Part shown: positions 57,707 to 64,000 of the stretch, piece by piece | Layout: the number at the start of each line of letters is the position of its first letter | How positions within the stretch are numbered: the first letter of the stretch is position 1 | Origin: Paenibacillus gyeongsangnamensis | Lineage (GTDB): Bacteria; Bacillota; Bacilli; Paenibacillales; NBRC-103111 | Length of the DNA stretch: 64,000 nt | Assembly: GCF_027533625.1 (NCBI RefSeq) | Contig: NZ_JAQAGZ010000019.1 | Coordinates: forward strand, 1 to 64,000 | Reading direction: 5' to 3' | The notes under the pieces: generated by a model | The model's input: only the letters and a program-made list of their open reading frames with translations | Databases searched by the model: none | Told to the model about the DNA's origin: nothing | Program-made: the position numbers and the translations under genes

Positions 57707-58525
57707 CTAATGCGGTCCGGCAGTCGTATATTCCGTCCCGCAGGGCCCTGCATCCGTGTTGTCCTCGATAGCAACGGGCGCTCCTTCCCGGGTGAACATC
57801 GGCTTGTAATACTTCCCTGCCTTGGACGTCGAGGCGCCGGCGTAATGGCAGATGAACGCGCGCCGGAACCGGTCCGCCGAAGTATTCGGATAAGAGCCGT
57901 GAATCACGCTGCCGTTAAAGAAGAGCACGTCCCCCGGCTGCAGCGCGACCGGTACGGGCCTCAGCCCTTCCGGCACGTTCACTTCCTCGCGGGTGAACGA
58001 TACGGCCGGATCCGACGGATGGGGACATTGGATGTCTCCGAGCTGCGACTCGGGCACAAGAAACAGCCCGCCGTTCTCCTCGTCGGCCGCGTCAATAGCC
58101 GTCCAGGCGGCGATGCAGGTGCCGGGCTCCACCTTCAAATAGAAATTGTCCTGATGCAACGCCTGCCCCTTGGCCCCCGGAGGCTTGTAATAGAACATAC
58201 TCTGCGCCGCCAGCGCCTCCTCGCCGAATAGGTCCTCCAAGATGTCCATCACCGTCGGATGAATCAAATAGCGGAACGCCATGGCGCTGAACCTGTGCGG
58301 ATGCATGACTCGGGGATACATGCGAAGGATATCCCCTCCCGCCTCCGCTTCGCCGACCGGATGAAAGTACCCGGGTACCGGCTCCCCTTTTGCCTGCAAA
58401 TCCATGAAATAGCGCTTGATCTCCTCGACTAGCTCCCGCCGGAAAATGTCTTTGATGACCAGAAAACCTTCTCGGTCAAACTGCTGCTTCTGCTCCTCAG
58501 AAAGAACTTTGAGCCCCCATGTCAT
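57707..58525 (-). CDS. Phytanoyl-CoA dioxygenase (PhyH) family protein
   Basis: 272 residues, Fe(II)/2-oxoglutarate-dependent oxygenase. Iron ligands: HQD (in QALHQDNFYLKVEPGTCIAAW) and distal His in SVIHGSYPNTSADRFRRAF, whose Arg would bind 2-oxoglutarate. N-terminal FDREGFLVIKDIF is typical. Substrate unknown. Divergent from an AraC regulator that probably controls it. AAGGAGG precedes the ATG. Confidence 0.9.
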   Translation of the reverse strand: MTWGLKVLSEEQKQQFDREGFLVIKDIFRRELVEEIKRYFMDLQAKGEPVPGYFHPVGEAEAGGDILRMYPRVMHPHRFSAMAFRYLIHPTVMDILEDLFGEEALAAQSMFYYKPPGAKGQALHQDNFYLKVEPGTCIAAWTAIDAADEENGGLFLVPESQLGDIQCPHPSDPAVSFTREEVNVPEGLRPVPVALQPGDVLFFNGSVIHGSYPNTSADRFRRAFICHYAGASTSKAGKYYKPMFTREGAPVAIEDNTDAGPCGTEYTTAGPH

Positions 58526-58606
58526 GAAACCGCCTCCTTACGCCTATAATATCGTGCTATGATGATTTTATTGTAGATAAAGCCATCACCGGGAGGAATT
58601 AACAAT

Positions 58607-59476
58607 ATGGCCGATGACCTTAACAATTCTGCTGTATCTCAGGAGGATGCCGCCCCGCCGCCCGGCCTTCTGATTTGCGATCATTTCCGTAGAAAGAGTG
58701 ATTACCGGGTATTCCGACCTAACGGTACGCGGGACTGGCTGCTGGCGTATACACTGTCGGGAGAAGGACGCTTCCGCACAGCAGGCGATGCAGCGGAGCA
58801 TATATGCCGCGCCGGCGATTTCCGGCTGCTGAAGCCCGGAACCATGCACGATTACGCGACGGGAGACGGAGGCGAATGGGAATTTCTGTGGACGCATTTC
58901 GTTCCTCCTGCGAGCTGGATGCCTCTCCTGTTGTGGAGGGAAACGACGCCGGGGCTGCTGGAGCACGATGTTGAGCCCGGAACGGAGGCGGAAGTACGGA
59001 TTCGCGCGACATTCGGCCGCATGATTGCGGATAGCCGGGGACTATCGCCACTCGGGGAACGGCTCGCCATGAATGCGTTGGAGGAAATTCTGCTGCTGCT
59101 TGCCCAGCGAACGGAGAAAGGTGAGCGCCGGGAGCTTGATAGCCGGGTGGAACAGGTGCTGCGGGTGCTGGAGCAGGATTTGACGGCGAAGCATACGGTG
59201 GACGGGCTGGCCGCCCGGGTCCATCTATCTTCTTCGCGCCTCGCCCACTTGTTCAAGAAACAGACGGGCGACTCTCTGCTTGAGACATACCTGAAGATGA
59301 GGCTTCGCCACGCTTCCCGCCTGCTTCTCTATACGGACCGCCCCATCGCCGAAATTGCCGGAGATACGGGCTTTCCGAATCCATTCTACTTCAGCGAGCA
59401 GTTTACCGCCTTCTTCGGCTGCAGCCCCACCGCATACCGGGCGAGATTCGGACCAAGCCGGCCTCCTTCAAATTGA
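58607..59476 (+). CDS. AraC family transcriptional regulator
   Basis: 289 residues: cupin-like sensor domain (about 30-150, with GTMHDYATGDGG) and a C-terminal double helix-turn-helix (TVDGLAARVHLSSSRLAHLFKKQTG and RPIAEIAGDTGFPNPFYFSEQF). GGGAGGA before the ATG. The divergent arrangement with the PhyH gene suggests it regulates that gene in response to a small sugar-like ligand; inference. Confidence 0.92.
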   Translation: MADDLNNSAVSQEDAAPPPGLLICDHFRRKSDYRVFRPNGTRDWLLAYTLSGEGRFRTAGDAAEHICRAGDFRLLKPGTMHDYATGDGGEWEFLWTHFVPPASWMPLLLWRETTPGLLEHDVEPGTEAEVRIRATFGRMIADSRGLSPLGERLAMNALEEILLLLAQRTEKGERRELDSRVEQVLRVLEQDLTAKHTVDGLAARVHLSSSRLAHLFKKQTGDSLLETYLKMRLRHASRLLLYTDRPIAEIAGDTGFPNPFYFSEQFTAFFGCSPTAYRARFGPSRPPSN

Positions 59477-59540
59477 GCTTGTCACACAATTGAAACTTGA
59501 TTTTCAGGTTCTCTTAAGGTTTGGGAACTATACTGTGTTC

Positions 59541-59603
59541 ATGACCCCTTTTGATATATACCTTGATAGACCTGCAGCCCCCCGGCTTCGGGTCTCTTTT
59601 TTT
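59541..59603 (+). ncRNA. Candidate C-rich small RNA A (RsaE/RoxS-like)
   Basis: After TATACT (59529-59534) comes GACCCCTTTTGATATATACC, a short linker, and a hairpin (AGACC...GGTCT, 59568-59595) with nine pyrimidines ending in seven T. The block aligns with candidate B at 60001-60063, including the CCCC-TTTG core and TATATAC. RsaE/RoxS small RNAs of Firmicutes carry exposed CCCCTTTG motifs and end the same way. No ORF here. Confidence 0.5.
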
Positions 59604-59731
59604 ATGCGGGCTTCAATCCCTGAATCTAACGAATTTCTAACACGCCGCTAAAATATTTCAAATAAAGCTTTGCTATCCTGTACATATGACAAGCCTGCTC
59701 AAAGTGCAAGGAAGGACGGAGGTACCGTGAG

Positions 59732-59863
59732 ATGGAAAACAAATTCCCGATAGGGTTCTTGATCGGCCTCTTGATCAGCATTCCGCTATGGATATCCGCG
59801 ATCGGTTGGGTACGGCTTATTGCTTCCGGCTTTGGTTTCGTTGTCCACGGGCGTTCCTTATAA
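59732..59863 (+). CDS. Small membrane protein, 43 residues
   Basis: ATG at 59732 with GGAGG 9 bases upstream. The product is almost entirely hydrophobic: FPIGFLIGLLISIPLW then ISAIGWVRLIASGFGFVV, one or two short membrane helices with a basic tail. Too short to place in a family. It lies between the two C-rich RNA candidates. Confidence 0.6.
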   Translation: MENKFPIGFLIGLLISIPLWISAIGWVRLIASGFGFVVHGRSL

Positions 59864-60000
59864 CGAATGGTGCCTTGAATCGGCCGTACGAATAAGAGGC
59901 AGCGGCGTAATTCCCGGGCCGAAGCCTTATGCAATCCCTTGTAATCAATTTGTAATGTTCCGTTGATCTGACTTTAACAATGCTTGTTTATACTATAGGA

Positions 60001-60063
60001 GAAGACCCCCCTTTGTTATATACAATTGAAAGGCCCGCATCTTTCGGATGCGGGCCTCTTTTT
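60001..60063 (+). ncRNA. Candidate C-rich small RNA B (RsaE/RoxS-like)
   Basis: TATACT (59989-59994) is followed by GAAGACCCCCCTTTGTTATA, then ACAATTGAAAG and a perfect 10-bp hairpin (60031-60040 with 60048-60057) plus five T. CCCCCCTTTG at 60006-60015 is the RsaE-like core. About 50 bases before the ribokinase start; it could also be the terminated leader of that gene. Confidence 0.5.
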
Positions 60064-60113
60064 GATCTGATACAATGGACACGAGATTCGTTGATACCGG
60101 AGGAGATGCTGGA

Positions 60114-61031
60114 ATGAAGCCAAAAATTACCGTAGTCGGCAGCTTGAATATGGATATTGTCGTAACGATGGAACGTATGCCTCTAGCGGGGGAAACGGTG
60201 TCCGGCCGGGATGTGCGGTATATGCCGGGCGGCAAAGGCGCGAACCAGGCGGTCGGCTGCGCCCGGCTCGGCGCGGAGGTCGCACATATCGGCGCGGTGG
60301 GGGACGATGTCTTCGGCCGCCAAATCGCGGACAAATTCAGCTCGCTCGGTCTGCGTACCGAAGGCCTCGCCGTGCTGGCCGGCGAGCCTACGGGCATAGC
60401 GAGCATTTACCACACGCCGGAGGACAACTGCATCGCGGTTGTCCCTGGAGCAAACGCCGCCTGCACACCGGATTACGTGGAGCGGCACGCCGAAGCGATC
60501 CGCGCAGCCCGGCTCCTGCTCGTGCAGCTGGAGATCCCGCTGCCGGCCGTGCAGCGCGCGCTGGAGTTGGCGCGCGAAGCCGGGGTCGTCACGGTGCTGA
60601 ATCCCGCGCCGGCGCAGCCCTTGTCCCGCGAGCTTCTGTCGCTCGCGGACTGGGTGACGCCGAACGAAACCGAGTTCGCGGCGCTCTCGGGCTCCGCTCC
60701 GCAGACGGAAACGGAGTGGCAGGCCGCCCTGCAGCGCTATCAGGCGGAGCACGGCCCGGCCGTGCTCGTTACTCGCGGCGCGAAGGGCTGCTCGTACCTC
60801 GCCGCGGACGGTACGCTGCGCACGGTCCCGGCTCCGGTCGTGAACGTAGTGGACACGACCGGAGCCGGGGACGCGCTGAATGCGGCGTTCGGTTTCGGCC
60901 TCGCCTCGGGGTGGAGCGTGGAGGAGGCCGCCGCTTTTGCCGTGAAAGCCGCCTCCCTGTCCGTTACCCGCTTCGGCGCGCAGGAAGGGATGCCAAGCTA
61001 TGATGAAGTGATGGCCGGCGGGACATACTAA
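60114..61031 (+). CDS. rbsK: Ribokinase
   Basis: 305 residues, PfkB family. N-terminal VVGSLNMDIVVTMERMPLAGETV, GGKGANQAVGCARLGA (substrate site), and NVVDTTGAGDALNAAFGFG (catalytic Asp and anion hole). Phosphorylates ribose at O5; another sugar kinase of the family cannot be excluded. GGAGGAGA before the ATG. No rbs transport genes follow. Confidence 0.88.
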   Translation: MKPKITVVGSLNMDIVVTMERMPLAGETVSGRDVRYMPGGKGANQAVGCARLGAEVAHIGAVGDDVFGRQIADKFSSLGLRTEGLAVLAGEPTGIASIYHTPEDNCIAVVPGANAACTPDYVERHAEAIRAARLLLVQLEIPLPAVQRALELAREAGVVTVLNPAPAQPLSRELLSLADWVTPNETEFAALSGSAPQTETEWQAALQRYQAEHGPAVLVTRGAKGCSYLAADGTLRTVPAPVVNVVDTTGAGDALNAAFGFGLASGWSVEEAAAFAVKAASLSVTRFGAQEGMPSYDEVMAGGTY

Positions 61032-61044
61032 ATAAGGTTTATGC

Positions 61045-61085
61045 AAAAGATACCGGAAGCGGGAAGCAGACCGGTATCTTTTTTT
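61045..61085. terminator. Bidirectional terminator between rbsK and hxlR
   Basis: AAGATACCGG (61047-61056) with CCGGTATCTT (61071-61080) and a T run after it; also A run before. Confidence 0.85.
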
Positions 61086-61425
61086 AAGGCAACGTCAGAC
61101 CGAACCGCTTCAGCTCGATGAAGATGCTCTCCAGCTGCTTTCCTTTGTCCGTAATTGTATATTCCACGCGCGGCGGGACCTCCGGGTATACCATGCGTTC
61201 GATCAAGCCTTGCTCTTCCAGCTGCTTGAGGCGCAGCGACAAGGTTTTGGGGCTGATGCCTTCCATCGATTTTAACAAATCGCTGAACCGCAGCGTCCCG
61301 TCGATCAGCAGATCGCGGAGAATAAGGAACGTCCATTTGGTTCCGATGACGTCAATGGTCTTTTCGATCGGGCATATTTCACCCGGGGTGCCTTTCGTTA
61401 ATTTCAGCGGCTCTAGGGTATCCAA
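61084..61425 (-). CDS. HxlR-family (DUF24) transcriptional regulator
   Basis: 113 residues. GEICPIEKTIDVIGTKWTFLILRDLLIDGTLRFSDLLKSMEGIS read in pieces is the HxlR winged helix; the conserved Cys (in EICPI) is the redox-sensing residue used by YodB/CatR relatives. TTG start at 61425. Divergent from the NamA-type reductase, the usual target arrangement for electrophile sensors. Confidence 0.9.
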   Translation of the reverse strand: MDTLEPLKLTKGTPGEICPIEKTIDVIGTKWTFLILRDLLIDGTLRFSDLLKSMEGISPKTLSLRLKQLEEQGLIERMVYPEVPPRVEYTITDKGKQLESIFIELKRFGLTLP

Positions 61426-61600
61426 AAGAAAATCAGCTTCTTTCGCAAGTTCATTTTCACAGCAATCATCCTAAGTATAGCGCAAAGCTTCCCTTTCGGA
61501 AACAAGGTGAACTGAAAATCACTACTTCCCAACAGGAACTAAGGTTGCTAAAATAGGAACTGTAAAGAAAATAAATACAGATCAAAAAGGAGAGAAAAGC

Positions 61601-62623
61601 ATGCCACATTTATCTTCCCCTTTTAAATTGCTCAACCTGGAGCTTAAAAACCGCATCGTTATGCCTCCGATGTGTCAATATTCGGTGGAAGCGAAGGACG
61701 GAATCCCTAACGAATGGCATTACGTCCACTACGTTTCGCGCGCCGTCGGCGGCAGCGGGCTGATCATTATGGAAATGACGGACGTCGAGCCGGACGGCCG
61801 CATCTCGGATTACGACCTCGGCTTGTGGTCGGATGCTCACATCCCGGCGTTCAAACGCATTATTTCCGAAGTGCAAAAATACGGCTCCCGCATCGGCATC
61901 CAAATCGCCCATGCCGGACGCAAGGCGGAGGACGCCGCCGTCCCTGTCGGCCCTTCCGACATTCCGGTCAGCGATCAATTCAAAAAGCCTAGACCGCTAA
62001 CGACCGAAGAGGTGCAGGCGATGGTCGTCAAATTCCAGGACGCCGCGCGCCGAGCCGTCGAGGCCGGCGTAGATACGATCGAGCTTCACGGGGCGCACGG
62101 CTACCTGATCCACCAATTCCATTCACCGGCCATCAACAACCGGACGGACGCGTACGGCGAAGACTTGTCCCGCTTCGGCGTCGAAGTGATCCAGGCGGTC
62201 AAAAGCGTCATGCCGGCGGGCATGCCGCTTATTATGCGAATCTCCGCGGTCGAGTATATCGACGGAGGCTACGATCTGGCGCACAGCATCGAAATCGGAC
62301 GCAAGTATAAAGAGGCCGGCGTCGACATCTTCCACGTGAGCAGCGGCGGCGAAGGTCCTGCCGGCGCAAGGAAGCCGGGCAATTATCCGGGCTATCAGGT
62401 ACCGATGGCCCGAGCCTTTAAGGAGGCGCTGCAGGTACCGGTCATCGCCGTCGGCATGCTGGAGGACGCCAAGCTGGCGGAAGCGACCGTAGCGAACGAG
62501 GATGCCGATCTCGTGGCCGTCGCCCGCGGCATGCTGCGCGATCCGTATTGGGCCACTCACGCCATTCAAGCCGTAAGCCGCGAGAAGGTGAATGTGCCGA
62601 AGCAGTATGAAAGGGCCTATTGA
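61601..62623 (+). CDS. namA: NADPH dehydrogenase NamA (Old Yellow Enzyme family)
   Basis: 340 residues, FMN-dependent ene-reductase that reduces electrophilic double bonds. Close to B. subtilis YqjM: Cys in MPPMCQYSV (the FMN-tuning Cys26), His pair in IELHGAHGYLIHQF, and the C-terminal LVAVARGMLRDPYWA. AAAGGAGAG before the ATG. The HxlR gene lies divergently, with a TTCC-N5-GGAA dyad between them. Role in detoxifying quinones or enones is expected. Confidence 0.94.
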   Translation: MPHLSSPFKLLNLELKNRIVMPPMCQYSVEAKDGIPNEWHYVHYVSRAVGGSGLIIMEMTDVEPDGRISDYDLGLWSDAHIPAFKRIISEVQKYGSRIGIQIAHAGRKAEDAAVPVGPSDIPVSDQFKKPRPLTTEEVQAMVVKFQDAARRAVEAGVDTIELHGAHGYLIHQFHSPAINNRTDAYGEDLSRFGVEVIQAVKSVMPAGMPLIMRISAVEYIDGGYDLAHSIEIGRKYKEAGVDIFHVSSGGEGPAGARKPGNYPGYQVPMARAFKEALQVPVIAVGMLEDAKLAEATVANEDADLVAVARGMLRDPYWATHAIQAVSREKVNVPKQYERAY

Positions 62624-63003
62624 TCCGTAACATGTCCTTACTGCATTCAGCCCGGTTCCCACTGGCGCTGATCGCACTTGATCAGCGCGCTCGCGAACGG
62701 CAAGCCGGAGGAGCCTGCCTCTCGGCGGAATCGTCATCGACAGCCGCTTCGGACTTGGCTGGCTTCCTCTCGCAGCTCCGCTAATTACGCTTGGCGGCTG
62801 GCCAATCCCCTGATCAACTGGCCGCTTCGCCGCCGGCAAAGCGGCCGGCAAGCTGCCAACCTGTTGGCTTCAGCCCGCATTACTCGCCTTCCCGGTGAGA
62901 AATGCGGGCTGTTTTTAATACCCATGTATTTACAATGTCCGTCCCATCTCGCAAGATAGAGCTATCCAAGTTGTCCATAAAAGATCGATAAGGAGTGAGC
63001 GGC
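62624..63003. other. Intergenic region after namA
   Basis: 380 bases without a convincing gene. It holds GC-rich sequence with short frames only (possible decayed coding DNA, e.g. GGIVIDSRFGLGWLPLAAPL) and a plus-strand terminator: CAGCCCGCAT (62871-62880) with ATGCGGGCTG (62902-62911) and five T. Confidence 0.5.
62871..62917 (+). terminator. Terminator downstream of namA
   Basis: 10-bp stem CAGCCCGCAT (62871-62880) / ATGCGGGCTG (62902-62911) with a 21-base loop followed by TTTTT. Confidence 0.8.
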
Positions 63004-63540
63004 ATGCCGGTCATTGCGCTTCTGCGCGGTATCAACGTCAGCGGTAAAAACATGATTAAGATGGACCGGTTAAAGGCGTTGTTTGAAGCGCTGGGCTACC
63101 GGGAGGTACGAACGTACATCCAAAGCGGCAATGTGGTATTTGATACGGACGCTCCGGCGTCGGCCGTTGCGGATGCGGTAGAGCGAAGGATCCGGGAGGA
63201 GCTCAGTTATAACGTGAAAGTGCTCGTGAGAACTTCCCGGGAGCTGGAGGAGATCGCAGCCCGGAACCCTTTTGGCGCGGCAGACGCTTCTGAGGGCGAG
63301 CCTCCCTACGTTACTTTCCTGTTCGGAGAACCTTCCCCGGAAGCGTTAGCGAAGCTGGAAGCATCCCGTCGGGGCGATGACGAGGTTCGCGTCTTGGGCC
63401 GGGAGGCTTACGTGCTGTGCCGGAACGGCTACGGCAAGACGCCGCTGTCCAACAGCTTTCTCGAGAAGAAGCTGGACGTGTACGCCACGACGCGGAATTG
63501 GAAGACGATCCATGCCTTGATCGAGATGAGCCGAAGTTAA
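63004..63540 (+). CDS. DUF1697 protein
   Basis: 178 residues from ATG at 63004 (AAGGAG 8 bases upstream). IALLRGINVSGKNMIKMDRLKALFEALGYREVRTYIQSGNVVF (in pieces) is the DUF1697 signature; the C terminus RNWKTIHALIEMSRS also fits. Function unknown. Confidence 0.9.
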   Translation: MPVIALLRGINVSGKNMIKMDRLKALFEALGYREVRTYIQSGNVVFDTDAPASAVADAVERRIREELSYNVKVLVRTSRELEEIAARNPFGAADASEGEPPYVTFLFGEPSPEALAKLEASRRGDDEVRVLGREAYVLCRNGYGKTPLSNSFLEKKLDVYATTRNWKTIHALIEMSRS

Positions 63541-63635
63541 CCGTGAGCATGCCGCGGCCCGGTTTCAAGGTTGGACGGTGCTTATGGTATAGTGAAGGCA
63601 GGATTCGATTTGTTCAGTAAAGGAGACTGTAACCG

Positions 63636-64000
63636 ATGACCTCCCCGATTAATGCGTATTTAGCCCAGGAGCGCGACCGCCATCTGGCGGAGCTGATGGA
63701 ATTCGTCCGCATCCCGAGCGTGAGCGCCAGCACTGAGCATAAGCCGGACATGGCCCGCGCGGCCGAATGGCTGGCGGCGCAGCTGAGGCAAGCGGGACTC
63801 GAGAACGTCCAGGTGCTTCCGACCGCAGGCCACCCGGTCGTGTACGGCGACTGGCTGCATGCGCCCGGCCAGCCGACGGCGCTCATTTACGGCCACTACG
63901 ACGTGCAGCCGGCCGATCCGCTGGAGCAATGGACCAGCGAGCCGTTCGAGCCCGTCATCCGGGACGGCAAGCTGTACGGCCGCGGGGCGACGGACGATAA
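63636..64000 (+). CDS. M20 family dipeptidase, N-terminal part
   Basis: Begins ATG at 63636 after AAAGGAG and runs off the right edge; 121 codons are visible. FVRIPSVSASTEHKPDM, YGHYDVQPADPLEQW (metal-binding His and Asp) and LYGRGATDDK (bridging Asp) identify an M20 dipeptidase of the PepV/CNDP type. Zinc-dependent; releases amino acids from dipeptides. Confidence 0.93.
   Translation, partial: MTSPINAYLAQERDRHLAELMEFVRIPSVSASTEHKPDMARAAEWLAAQLRQAGLENVQVLPTAGHPVVYGDWLHAPGQPTALIYGHYDVQPADPLEQWTSEPFEPVIRDGKLYGRGATDD

Noticed and set aside
62634..62870. Possible decayed gene after namA
   Set aside because: Short hydrophobic frames only, several stops, no recognisable motif; described as intergenic.

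Overview
The window looks like chromosomal DNA of a GC-rich, endospore-forming Firmicute, most likely Paenibacillus or a close relative. Evidence: a 16S rRNA 5' end with a Bacillus-type leader, a GerA-type germinant-receptor operon, an SspH-type spore protein, SLH-domain surface anchoring, strong AGGAGG ribosome sites, frequent TTG/GTG starts, and B. subtilis-like CheY, ThiL and NamA sequences. The genus is an inference; no species is claimed. There is no recognisable prophage, insertion sequence or CRISPR array.

Layout. 1-4.5 kb: start of an rRNA operon (minus strand), then thiL-tsaE-tsaB-rimI-tsaD (thiamine diphosphate synthesis and the tRNA t6A modification machinery). 4.5-8 kb: sspH operon and a three-gene non-homologous end-joining set (ku, separate ligase, separate LigD-type polymerase). 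8-15 kb: DoxX protein, cardiolipin synthase and a ger operon in order A-C-D-B. 15-24 kb: M23 peptidase plus bactofilin, HAD hydrolase, DUF4173 membrane protein, SgrR-like regulator, and a MarR/glyoxalase pair with shared operators. 24-30.5 kb: glutamate synthase gltB-gltD. 30.8-39.9 kb: decayed PAS gene, tdk, hisC with a kinase-like phosphotransferase, acetyltransferases (one frameshifted), an oxidoreductase. 40-49 kb: FAD oxidoreductase, HD protein, CheY, TagA-like glycosyltransferase, SLH-S9 peptidase, cation efflux, truncated histidine kinase. 49-56 kb: secreted stalk-domain proteins, stand-alone argC with an ARG box, AraC remnant, MOSC protein, Fur-controlled DUF2325 gene, YukJ-like protein. 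56-64 kb: tRNA-Asp followed by gluQ, PhyH oxygenase with divergent AraC regulator, two candidate C-rich small RNAs around a tiny membrane-protein gene, ribokinase, HxlR/NamA pair, DUF1697 and the start of an M20 dipeptidase.

Beyond the genes, the most interesting content is non-coding: two dispersed intergenic repeat families (R1, about 100 bp, three copies; R2, up to about 220 bp, nested palindromes, three copies); a pair of related, terminator-ending C-rich small RNA candidates resembling RsaE/RoxS; tRNA-Asp immediately upstream of the enzyme predicted to modify it; and several operators readable by eye (Fur, ArgR, MarR, and undefined ones at doxX and the FAD oxidoreductase). Four genes are visibly broken: the PAS protein, a double GNAT acetyltransferase, a histidine kinase and an AraC regulator. 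All functional calls rest on reading motifs and sequence similarity from memory; no search was run.
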